Assembly: GCA_946482165.1 (NCBI GenBank)
Contig: CAMLQS010000347.1
Coordinates: 1 to 5,364 of the forward strand
Source of the DNA: an uncultured Verrucomicrobiota bacterium
GTDB lineage: Bacteria > Verrucomicrobiota > Verrucomicrobiae > Opitutales > Opitutaceae
Length of the DNA: 5,364 nt
Direction of reading: 5' to 3'
The translations under genes and the position numbers were made by a program. Below the pieces are notes generated by a model. The model saw only the letters and a program-made list of their open reading frames with translations, ran no database searches and was not told where the DNA came from. This document shows, one piece after another, positions 1 through 5,364 of this stretch (its first letter is position 1; every line of letters starts with the position of its first letter).

Positions 1-3
1 TCC

Positions 4-1236
4 CTAAAGTTTCCAGTTCACGCCGAGGGAGACGAAGGTGCGGTCGAACTCGCGGCGGTCCTCGGGCAGGCCGGCGAGGCCGTTGAGGTTGTTCCGGCCC
101 CACTCCTGCGTGACGGACAGGGTGCAGCTCAGGTTCGAGGCGGCGTCCCACCCAAGGGCGGCGGTGACGGCGTAGTCGAGGTCGTCGCGGCGGTAGGGCG
201 CGTATTCGGCCTCGGTGACGGCGCCGGCCAGCGAGGCGCTCCAACGCTCGCCGAAGCGGTGTTTCCACGAGAGTTTCTCGCAGGTGACCAGGAAGCTGTT
301 TTTCCCGGTGGTGGAGAAGGTGCGCGACTGGCAGGCCCTGAGCTGGAACTCGTCCGCCTGGGTCGGAGACCAGGTGACGGTGGCGTCGGCGAACAGGTCC
401 TCCTCGTGGGCGCTGCCGGCATAGTCGGCGTTGTAGCCGTGCGTCGCCCAACCGATTTGCGCGTTTACCTTGAGCGACTTCACCGGGGCGCCGTCGACAC
501 CGACAAAGGTGCGGTCGTAGTGGTTGGAGGCGTTGGCGGCCGAGGAGGGACTCTGGTCGTTGTCCTGAAACTGGTAGCCGCGGCGGTAGCCGAGATAGAG
601 CTCGGGGCCGGCCTCGGGGAGGGCGCGTCCGAGATCGACGCCGCCTTGCGCGTCGTAGCGGTCGACGTAGTTGCAGCCGCCCACCCCGGCGGTGCGCATG
701 TCCCAATACTGGAGCTTGCCGACGGCGCGGACGAAGCCGGCCGGCGTGTCATGGCGGAGGGAGAGGTCGGTCTTGTTTTGCCACTGGTCGCGGCGCTCGC
801 GGGGCGCGACGGTGGAGAAGGCGCTGCCGATGCCGGCGCCGTAGTCGACGCCGCGGTCGTCGCCGTCGACGAGGGCGAACTCGGTGGCCGCGGCCCAAGA
901 AAGGCTCTCGAGCTTGCGCGTCCAGGACGCGGCGAGCGTCTGCTTGATGTTGTTCTCGTCGGATTCTTCCGAGAAGTCGGTGGCGGTCGCGGTCCAGGCG
1001 AGCGCGACGCCGGAGCCGAACTTCGCGCCGAGGCGCGCGGAGGCGGTGGCGATGGCGGATTCGCGCTTCGCCAAGGGGCCGAATTCGGCGAGATAGACGT
1101 TGGAGTCGAAGCCGACCGAGGAGCCGAGCGCGACCTCCCAGGCCGGACCGGCGGGGGCCGGCGAGGCGGCGCGCGTCGCGGGAAGCGCGACGGCGGCGGC
1201 GATGAGGGGGACGAGGTGGCGGGCGACGTTGGGCAT
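4..1236 (-). CDS. Predicted outer-membrane beta-barrel protein, function unknown
   Basis: The predicted protein has 410 residues and ends at a TAG stop. The frame stays open upstream to 1470, but I chose the ATG at 1236 because a good Sec signal peptide starts there (MPNVARHLVPLIAAAVALPA, cleavage likely near residues 20-24, around TRA-A) and a GGAG lies just before it, although only 2 nt away. The mature part has few hydrophobic runs. It is made of short alternating stretches rich in aromatic residues, Gly, Asp and Asn, as expected of a beta-barrel. An early segment, GFDSNVY, resembles the start of 'putative beta-barrel porin 2'-type proteins; that family link is my inference. The protein ends in a strand-like VSLGVNWKL, with Leu where most barrels have Phe. 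It contains four cysteines (about 188, 302, 319, 371), which could form disulphides in the periplasm. YDRTFVGV (about 240) and FDRTFVSL (about 397) look like a repeated strand motif. The substrate is unknown. It is divergent from the transporter at 1388. Confidence 0.72.
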   Translation of the reverse strand: MPNVARHLVPLIAAAVALPATRAASPAPAGPAWEVALGSSVGFDSNVYLAEFGPLAKRESAIATASARLGAKFGSGVALAWTATATDFSEESDENNIKQTLAASWTRKLESLSWAAATEFALVDGDDRGVDYGAGIGSAFSTVAPRERRDQWQNKTDLSLRHDTPAGFVRAVGKLQYWDMRTAGVGGCNYVDRYDAQGGVDLGRALPEAGPELYLGYRRGYQFQDNDQSPSSAANASNHYDRTFVGVDGAPVKSLKVNAQIGWATHGYNADYAGSAHEEDLFADATVTWSPTQADEFQLRACQSRTFSTTGKNSFLVTCEKLSWKHRFGERWSASLAGAVTEAEYAPYRRDDLDYAVTAALGWDAASNLSCTLSVTQEWGRNNLNGLAGLPEDRREFDRTFVSLGVNWKL

Positions 1237-1387
1237 GACTCCGCAAGCATGCCACAGAGGAGCCGGGGGCACTTCGCGGTTCTTGGGAAGCGCTGCGCGG
1301 GGCTTGCGGATTGGGCGCTGCTTGGAAGCGGCCTCGCGGACAAAAAATGAGGAGGCCGAAGACCGGCAAACCTGATAAGATGAGCGA
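1237..1387. other. Divergent intergenic region between barrel gene and transporter
   Basis: This gap of about 150 bp must hold the 5' regions of both flanking genes. I found no convincing sigma70 -35/-10 pair on either strand. The only AT-rich patches are CAAAAAATGA (1341-1350) and CTGATAAGATGAG (near 1372-1384). The transporter has no clear Shine-Dalgarno sequence before its ATG. Confidence 0.5.
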
Positions 1388-3067
1388 ATGGATTGGCTCA
1401 TCAACCTGTTCAGCAACGAATCAGTCGCGCGCACCGTGATCCTGCTCGCGGCCGCCGGCGCGGCCGGCACCGCTTTCGGGAAGCTAAAAGTGCGCGGCGT
1501 CGGCCTGGGCGTGGCGGGGGTGTTGTTTGCCGGACTGGTGCTCGGGCACCTTAAGCTCGCCCCGCATCACGAGGTTTTGGACTTTGTGCGGGAGTTCGGG
1601 CTTATCCTTTTCGTCTATACGCTGGGCCTGCAAATCGGCCCGGGCTTTTTCGCCTCGCTGCGTGCGCGCGGGCTGATGCTGAACGCGTTCGCCGCGTCGG
1701 TGGTGCTGCTCGGCACCGGGCTTGCGGCGACGCTCATTCTGACCGGCCGCGTGCCGATCACGGCGGGCTCGGGCCTGCTCTCGGGCGCGACGACCAACAC
1801 GCCCTCGCTGGCCGCCGCGGGCGAGGCGTTCAAGCAGGTGGGCGCGGCGGCGGACGCGACCGCGATCCAAGGGCTGGCCTACGCGGTGGCCTATCCCTTC
1901 GGCATCCTGGGCATCATCCTCACGATGCTGACGGTGCGCACCCTGTTCCGCGTGGACGTGGCGGCGGAAGTGCGGGCGGCGGAGGCCAACCTGCGTCCGT
2001 CGATGCCGCCGCCGACCGGTCGGAACTTCGAGGTGCGCAACGCGAACCTGGTGGGGCGGCGCATCAGCGCGATTCCGGGATTGCCGGGTTCGGGCGTGGT
2101 GGTGTCGCGCTTCTCGCGCGGAGGCGTGGTGGCGGTGGCGAGGCCGGAGACGACGCTCGCGCTTGGCGACGTGTTGCACGCGGTGGGCCCGGAGGAGGGC
2201 CTCGACGGGCTGCGCGTGGTGGTGGGCGCGGATGCCGGCGTCGATCTGAAGGCGGTGCCGGGCGACGTGACCAACCGGCGCCTGCTCGTGACGCAGGGCG
2301 CGGTGCTGGGCAAGGCGCTGGGCGAGATCACCACGCTCGCGCAGCACAACGTCGTCGTCACGCGCGTGACGCGCCAGGGGCTGGAATTCACGCCGACGTC
2401 GGGGTTCCGCCTGCAGTTCGGCGACATCGTGATGGCGGTCGGCGAGGCGCCCGGCATCGACGCGGTGGCGGCCGTGGTGGGCAACTCGCCCAAGGCGCTG
2501 GAGCACCCGCACCCGATCCCGTTTTTCCTCGGCATCGCCCTCGGCGTAGTGGCGGGATCGATACCGCTTTTGGTGCCCGGCCTGCCGGCGCCGGTGAAGC
2601 TCGGCCTCGCGGGCGGCCCGCTCGTGGTGGCGATCCTGCTTTCTCGCGCCGCCAACACGGGCTCGCTGGTCTGGCATCTGCCGCCGAGCGCAAACCTCGC
2701 GCTGCGCGAGATCGGCATCACGCTTTTCCTCGCGGCCGTCGGCATGAAGTCGGGCGAGAAGTTCGTGGGCATCCTCCTCGACGGCGACGGTCTTGCCTGG
2801 CTGGGTTGGGGCGCGGTGGTGACCGCGATTCCGTTGCTGCTGGTCGGTTTGGTCGCGCGGGCCTGGAAGAAGATCAACTACGCCGAAATCTGCGGTCTGC
2901 TTGCGGGCTCGATGACGGACCCGCCGGCGCTGGCTTTCGCGCAGCAGACGACGGCGAGCGACGCGCCGGCGGTGGCCTACGCTTCCGTCTATCCGCTGGT
3001 GATGCTGCTGCGGGTGTTTTGCGCGCAGCTGCTCGTCTTCGTGCTCTGGCAGAGCGTCGGGGCCTGA
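1388..3067 (+). CDS. AspT/YidE/YbjL-family transporter (aspartate:alanine exchanger type)
   Basis: This 559-residue inner-membrane protein has the full architecture and usual length of the AAEx family (AspT, YidE, YbjL; about 540-560 residues). An N-terminal membrane half (about 14-190) is followed by two cytoplasmic RCK_C (TrkA-C) domains (about 212-280 and 296-366), then a C-terminal membrane half (about 376-556). The halves are visibly duplicated. REFGLILFVYTLG (68-80) matches REIGITLFLAAVG (440-452), and GLLSGATTNTPSLAAA (129-144) matches GLLAGSMTDPPALAFA (503-518). A YAVAYP/YASVYP motif follows each. The Thr/Pro-rich motif is typical of the family and probably lines the substrate path. 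Known relatives exchange aspartate for alanine or export dicarboxylates; the substrate here cannot be read from sequence. The ATG at 1388 opens directly into a plausible N-terminus. The gene seems monocistronic, with a convergent neighbour 60 bp beyond its stop. Confidence 0.93.
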   Translation: MDWLINLFSNESVARTVILLAAAGAAGTAFGKLKVRGVGLGVAGVLFAGLVLGHLKLAPHHEVLDFVREFGLILFVYTLGLQIGPGFFASLRARGLMLNAFAASVVLLGTGLAATLILTGRVPITAGSGLLSGATTNTPSLAAAGEAFKQVGAAADATAIQGLAYAVAYPFGILGIILTMLTVRTLFRVDVAAEVRAAEANLRPSMPPPTGRNFEVRNANLVGRRISAIPGLPGSGVVVSRFSRGGVVAVARPETTLALGDVLHAVGPEEGLDGLRVVVGADAGVDLKAVPGDVTNRRLLVTQGAVLGKALGEITTLAQHNVVVTRVTRQGLEFTPTSGFRLQFGDIVMAVGEAPGIDAVAAVVGNSPKALEHPHPIPFFLGIALGVVAGSIPLLVPGLPAPVKLGLAGGPLVVAILLSRAANTGSLVWHLPPSANLALREIGITLFLAAVGMKSGEKFVGILLDGDGLAWLGWGAVVTAIPLLLVGLVARAWKKINYAEICGLLAGSMTDPPALAFAQQTTASDAPAVAYASVYPLVMLLRVFCAQLLVFVLWQSVGA

Positions 3068-3091
3068 GGGAGGCTGCTAGGACCTACCCTG

Positions 3092-3115
3092 AGCCGGGGT
3101 TCCGCGATCCCGGCT
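3092..3115. other. Hairpin between convergent genes, possible weak terminator
   Basis: A perfect 7-bp inverted repeat (AGCCGGG at 3092-3098, CCCGGCT at 3109-3115) with a 10-nt loop sits in the 60-bp gap between the transporter stop and the convergent small gene. Neither strand has a T-run after it, so it is not a canonical intrinsic terminator. Its position suggests a 3'-end structure for both transcripts. Confidence 0.35.
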
Positions 3116-3127
3116 GGGCGGGGGGCG

Positions 3128-3472
3128 TCAGGGCGCGTTGTCCTCTTCGTCGTAATGCTCGACGACCGGCAAAAGGATGGTCGCGTCGGGGGCCTGGGAG
3201 ACGGGCGCGCCTCCGAGCTCTTCCAAAGTGACGATCAGGGAGGCTGCCGCGGGAGAGGAAGCGGAGTCGCCACCGGCCGGGCCGTCCTCTCTGGCGTCGT
3301 GGACGGCGGCGCGCGGCATCGCCTCGAGATAATCGAACTCGTCCCAGGTGTTTTGAGGGGATACGGAGAGCAGCAACTTACCGAGGGCCAGCCCCGCCAT
3401 GGTGGCGACGAGCCACGGTCGGAGTATGCGCAAGGGCCACGAAGCAGGGGTGGCGTCGGTTGAAGCGCGCAT
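3128..3472 (-). CDS. Small single-span membrane protein, unrecognised
   Basis: The protein has 114 residues and matches no family I recognise. A basic N-terminus (RILRP, 15-19) precedes one hydrophobic segment (about 20-38, WLVATMAGLALGKLLLSVS). By the positive-inside rule the rest would then face the periplasm. Residues 41-58 are acidic and aromatic (NTWDEFDYLE) and 59-78 are low-complexity Ala/Gly/Ser/Pro. Near the C-terminus are two hydrophobic stretches (SLIVTLEEL, ATILLPVVEHY) and an acidic end (DEEDNAP). The coherent layout of basic flank, membrane span and acidic tail favours this over the overlapping plus-strand frame at 3155-3463, which lacks any such pattern. The ATG at 3472 has no Shine-Dalgarno (the upstream stretch is pyrimidine-rich), and the frame is open further upstream, so the start is uncertain. 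It is convergent with the transporter and divergent from the Nudix gene. Confidence 0.55.
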   Translation of the reverse strand: MRASTDATPASWPLRILRPWLVATMAGLALGKLLLSVSPQNTWDEFDYLEAMPRAAVHDAREDGPAGGDSASSPAAASLIVTLEELGGAPVSQAPDATILLPVVEHYDEEDNAP

Positions 3473-3567
3473 GGAAGGGGGAGACGAATGCCGAAGAAAC
3501 GGGGTTACTTCGCGATCAGCGGAGATCGGGCCTTGTCGGAGCCACGGACCCTAGTTGAGTGGGAGTC

Positions 3568-4014
3568 ATGGATGCAATACCGGCGCTGCGCGTAGTCTGT
3601 GCCTTGATCGAAGACGAGGCCGGACGGCTGCTCTTGGCGCAACGTCCGCCGGGCAAGCATCTTGCTGGTTTGTGGGAATTTCCGGGCGGGAAGATCGAGA
3701 CGGGCGAGAGCCCTCGGGAGGCCTTGATACGCGAAATTGCCGAGGAGCTGGGGTGCGTGGCGACGCCGGGCGAGGCGCTTACGCCCGTGACCCATGCGTA
3801 TGAGACCGTGACGGTGTGCCTGATGCCCTTTCTGGTGCGGTTCGCGAATGTGGGCGCGACGCCGGAGGCGCGCGAGCACGCGGCGTTGCGTTGGGTGACC
3901 CGCGCCGAGATCGGGACGATGCCGATGCCGGCGGCGGATGCGCCGATCGTGGCGGAGTGGGTGGCGCGCGGAGAATTGCGAGCGCCCGCTTGCCAACCGG
4001 GCGTTCGGGCCTGA
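3568..4014 (+). CDS. mutT: MutT-type Nudix hydrolase (probable 8-oxo-dGTP diphosphatase)
   Basis: The 148-residue protein carries a complete Nudix box (G-x5-E-x7-RE-U-x-EE-x-G-U) at residues 41-63. G41, E47, R55-E56, E59-E60 and G62 are all present, and C63 fills the last hydrophobic position. The box lies in the MutT context WEFPGGKIETGE (36-47). A C-terminal MPAADAPIVAEW (120-131) resembles the PAN-P-I segment of E. coli MutT that closes the nucleotide pocket. MutT enzymes hydrolyse 8-oxo-(d)GTP to the monophosphate and so prevent AT-to-CG mutations. They use divalent metal held by the Nudix glutamates. I prefer the ATG at 3568, preceded by GGGAG, to the in-frame GTG at 3559, which would add three residues. 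Length is close to E. coli MutT (129). Exact substrate is inferred, since Nudix specificities are broad. ssrA follows 81 bp downstream on the same strand. Confidence 0.88.
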   Translation: MDAIPALRVVCALIEDEAGRLLLAQRPPGKHLAGLWEFPGGKIETGESPREALIREIAEELGCVATPGEALTPVTHAYETVTVCLMPFLVRFANVGATPEAREHAALRWVTRAEIGTMPMPAADAPIVAEWVARGELRAPACQPGVRA

Positions 4015-4080
4015 TTGTCCCGGACTTGTTCTTTGATTACCGGCACGACGCGGCGCAGGCCGTGTCTCGGAAGATCACCG

Positions 4081-4094
4081 AAATGAAATCATTT
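4081..4094. repeat. Short AT-rich palindrome just before ssrA
   Basis: AAATGA-AA-TCATTT is a perfect 6-bp inverted repeat with a 2-nt centre, ending 1 nt before the inferred mature 5' end of tmRNA. It is the most AT-rich patch of the 4015-4095 gap. It could be part of the pre-tmRNA leader or lie in the promoter region, but I could not assign clear -35 and -10 boxes. Confidence 0.3.
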
Positions 4095-4095
4095 T

Positions 4096-4448
4096 GGGGG
4101 TGTTCTGGATTCGACCCTTGGTTGGAGTGCATGGCTGCCCTTGGCGGGTGAAGGCCCCGCGTTAATCCCCCTTCAAAAACAATAATCGGCACCTACGAAG
4201 AAATGCCCCTCGCTGCCTAAGTGCAGTGACGATCGATCAGTGATGTTCGCTAGCTGAAAGATCGACGACAGCGAACATAACGCCCAGAGCCACCCGCGGT
4301 GTGGGCGTCGTATCTTCGATCCGGGGGTTAGTTGACGTCATTGCGCGTGCGGTCGCGGGGCGTCGGCGAATTTAAAACAGCACTATAAGGGTAGACGCCA
4401 GGCGCGAAGGCCAGGGGCACGCGGGTTCAACTCCCGCCACCTCCACCA
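4096..4448 (+). ncRNA. ssrA: tmRNA (transfer-messenger RNA), one-piece
   Basis: This RNA rescues stalled ribosomes by trans-translation with SmpB and tags the nascent peptide for proteolysis. Its 353 nt form a complete gene. The 5' end carries the hallmark GGGGGTGTTCTGGATTCGAC and, further on, GTGCATG. The 3' end has a perfect 5-bp T-arm (4421-4425 with 4433-4437, loop TTCAACT) and an encoded CCA. The acceptor stem pairs 4096-4102 with 4438-4444 (7 bp, one G-U), and helix P2 pairs 4115-4121 with 4411-4417. H-type pseudoknots can be drawn: PK1 (4139-4142/4151-4154 with 4144-4148/4156-4160), one after the tag (4233-4238/4260-4265 with 4243-4251/4270-4278), then stems 4280-4286/4302-4308 and 4331-4337/4361-4367. 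Because CCA is encoded and both ends sit together, it is the standard form and not the permuted two-piece form. Confidence 0.97.
4188..4220 (+). other. tmRNA tag-peptide reading frame
   Basis: The internal tag frame reads GTYEEMPLAA and ends at TAA (4218-4220). The resume codon GGC (4188) follows ATAATC, which aligns with the TAGTC that precedes GCA in E. coli ssrA. The LAA end is the usual degron recognised by ClpXP-type proteases. The first residue is Gly here, where Ala is most common. The resume codon is inferred by alignment of flanks; the frame and stop are directly visible. Confidence 0.85.
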
Positions 4449-4452
4449 CTTG

Positions 4453-4478
4453 AGCCGGCCCGAAAGGGCCGGCTTTTT
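4453..4478 (+). terminator. Intrinsic terminator of ssrA
   Basis: GCCGGCCC (4454-4461), a GAAA tetraloop and GGGCCGGC (4466-4473) are followed by a run of five T (4474-4478). A4453-T4474 can extend the stem. It begins 4 nt after the tmRNA CCA, which sets a very short 3' trailer. Confidence 0.93.
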
Positions 4479-4544
4479 GCTGCGCGGACGCCGGGGATCG
4501 CGCGGCGATCTTGTATCGATGCATTCGATATGGATCGCGGGTGG

Positions 4545-4584
4545 AAAACAAAAACGCCCGCGAGGCGCTGGGCGCTCGCGGGCG
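4545..4584 (-). terminator. Intrinsic terminator of pnp
   Basis: Read on the minus strand, a perfect 10-bp stem (4575-4584 with 4555-4564, 10-nt loop) is followed by TTTTTGTTTT (4554-4545). It lies about 45 nt beyond the pnp stop and faces the ssrA terminator, insulating the two convergent units. Confidence 0.9.
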
Positions 4585-4592
4585 GGAGGGGA

Positions 4593-4615
4593 GCGGAACG
4601 GCTGAGCCGTTCCGC
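4593..4615 (-). repeat. Extra 3'-UTR hairpin after pnp
   Basis: A perfect 10-bp inverted repeat (4593-4602 with 4606-4615) with a 3-nt loop lies between the pnp stop and its terminator. It has no T-run, so it is unlikely to terminate by itself. It would be a tight stem in the pnp 3' UTR and might protect the message from 3' exonucleases (inference). Confidence 0.7.
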
Positions 4616-4627
4616 GATGGGTGAGGC

Positions 4628-5364
4628 TTAGGCGCTCGGGGCCGAGGGGGCGTCGGCGGGGGCGCCGGCTTGCTCGCCTTGGGTCTCGAGGTCCTTCATC
4701 GCGGCCTTGCGGGAGAGGCGGACCTTGCCGGTCTTCTCGTCGATGCCGATGCACTTCACGGTGATGCTGTCGCCCATCTTCACGACGTCTTCGGTGCGGC
4801 GCACGCGGAAGTCGGCCAGCTCGCTGATGTGGCAGAGGCCTTCCTTGCCGGGGGTGCACTCGACGAAGGCGCCGAAGTCCTTCACGCCGGTGACGCGGCC
4901 GGTGTAGATCTTGTTGATCTCGATCGGGGGGCCGCCGGCGTTGCCGCCGCGTCCGCCGTCACGACCGCCGCCACCGCCGCCGGCGCCGCCGCAGACGGCG
5001 TCGATTTCCTGGATGGCGCGCTGCATCGCGGCGCCGTTGTTGGAGTAGACGAAGACCTTGCCGGAATCGTCGTCGGCGATGTCGATCTGCGCGCCGGTGG
5101 TCTCGACGATGCGGCGGATGTTTTTGCCGCCGGGGCCGATGAGGGCGCCGATCTTCTCGGGATCGATCTGGATGGTCTGGATGCGGGGAGCGAAGGTGCT
5201 GAGCTCCTTGCGGGGCGCGGGCAGGCTGCCGAGCATGACGCGGAGGATTTCGACGCGGGCCTCGCGGGCCTGGTGGATGGCGGTCTTGGCAATCTCGAAG
5301 GGCAGGCCCTTGATCTTGAGGTCGAGCTGGAAGCCGGTGATGCCCTTGGTGGTGCCGGCGAGCT
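4628..5364 (-). CDS. pnp: Polyribonucleotide nucleotidyltransferase (PNPase), 3' part only
   Basis: PNPase is the phosphorolytic 3'-to-5' exoribonuclease of RNA turnover, a trimer in the cytoplasm. Only the last 244 codons are inside the window; the frame runs off the right edge. The visible N-terminal part ([18 protein letters not shown], then [11 protein letters not shown]) is the end of the second RNase PH core and the start of the following helix. A KH domain follows (about 58-124), with APRIQTI, the GxxG loop in [11 protein letters not shown], and GAQIDIADD. Then comes a Gly-rich insert (125-144) and an S1 domain (about 147-219: [16 protein letters not shown], then LCHISEL and KVRLSRKAA). 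A short Ala/Pro/Glu tail ends at TAA. The insert is unusual, since KH and S1 are joined by only a few residues in E. coli PNPase. Transcription ends at the hairpin near 4555-4584. Confidence 0.97.
   Translation of the reverse strand, partial: LAGTTKGITGFQLDLKIKGLPFEIAKTAIHQAREARVEILRVMLGSLPAPRKELSTFAPRIQTIQIDPEKIGALIGPGGKNIRRIVETTGAQIDIADDDSGKVFVYSNNGAAMQRAIQEIDAVCGGAGGGGGGRDGGRGGNAGGPPIEINKIYTGRVTGVKDFGAFVECTPGKEGLCHISELADFRVRRTEDVVKMGDSITVKCIGIDEKTGKVRLSRKAAMKDLETQGEQAGAPADAPSAPSA
4931..4990 (-). repeat. Gly-rich low-complexity coding tract in pnp
   Basis: These 20 codons between KH and S1 encode 14 Gly with two Arg, one Asp, one Asn and two Ala ([20 protein letters not shown]). At the DNA level this is a run of GCC/CCG-type triplets that could slip in replication. 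The reading frame is intact through it. Confidence 0.9.

Noticed and set aside
259..1350. Plus-strand open frame of 363 codons opposite the barrel gene
   Set aside because: It is rich in Gly/Val/Ala/Arg with no domain pattern and arises from high GC on the opposite strand. The minus-strand frame has a signal peptide and barrel-like strand pattern.
1484..2877. Long minus-strand frames (up to 397 codons) opposite the transporter
   Set aside because: Composition is Arg/His/Ala/Pro-rich without motifs. The plus-strand frame is an unmistakable AspT/YidE-family protein.
3155..3463. Plus-strand frame of 102 codons opposite the small membrane protein
   Set aside because: It has no hydrophobic segment, no motif and Gly/Arg-rich low-complexity composition. 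It reads like a shadow of the minus-strand gene.
3505..4046. Minus-strand frames opposite the Nudix gene (163 and 176 codons)
   Set aside because: They are mirror frames of a complete Nudix-box gene, with no recognisable pattern.
4015..4095. ssrA promoter
   Set aside because: TTGTTC and TTGATT near 4026-4038 resemble -35 boxes, but no -10-like hexamer lies at a proper spacing, so I do not annotate one.
4421..4448. A possible separate tRNA gene at the GGTTCAACTCCC...CCA sequence
   Set aside because: There is no D-arm or anticodon arm at tRNA distance upstream. The acceptor strand pairs with 4096-4102, and the rest is tmRNA.
4421..4448. Integration (attachment) site for a genomic island at the ssrA 3' end
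   Set aside because: ssrA 3' ends are common att sites, but there is no downstream repeat of this sequence and no integrase. Only pnp follows.
4383..4859. Minus-strand frame of 158 codons ending in a WWRWRELNPRAP-type peptide
   Set aside because: The WWRWRELNPR string is the well-known artefact of translating the antisense of a tRNA/tmRNA 3' end (T-arm and CCA). The rest overlaps pnp out of frame.

Overview
This is a GC-rich stretch of ordinary bacterial chromosome. The coding style, the Gly-rich PNPase and the orphan outer-membrane barrel would suit a Gram-negative such as an Opitutaceae-like member of Verrucomicrobiota. That taxonomic guess rests on overall impression and is weak. No phage, insertion sequence, CRISPR or tRNA gene is visible.

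Layout, left to right. (1) A minus-strand gene (4-1236) encodes a secreted protein that looks like an outer-membrane beta-barrel. (2) Divergent from it, across about 150 bp, is a complete AspT/YidE/YbjL-type inner-membrane transporter (1388-3067) with two membrane halves around two RCK_C domains. (3) Convergent with the transporter is a small minus-strand gene for an unrecognised single-span membrane protein (3128-3472). (4) On the plus strand follow a MutT-type Nudix hydrolase (3568-4014) and then a complete tmRNA gene, ssrA (4096-4448), with its own intrinsic terminator. (5) Facing ssrA from the right edge is the 3' part of pnp (PNPase; end of the catalytic core, KH and S1 domains), with a separate minus-strand terminator. 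The ssrA/pnp junction therefore holds two back-to-back terminators.

The genes are mostly single transcription units. There are two loose themes. One is envelope transport: an outer-membrane barrel divergent from an inner-membrane carrier. The other is nucleotide/RNA quality control: MutT removes oxidised nucleotides, tmRNA rescues stalled ribosomes, and PNPase degrades RNA. The second grouping is housekeeping clustering and not evidence of a joint system.

I do not see an undescribed multi-gene system here. The points most worth checking are the Gly/Arg-rich insert between the KH and S1 domains of PNPase, the tmRNA tag sequence, and the two orphan envelope proteins.
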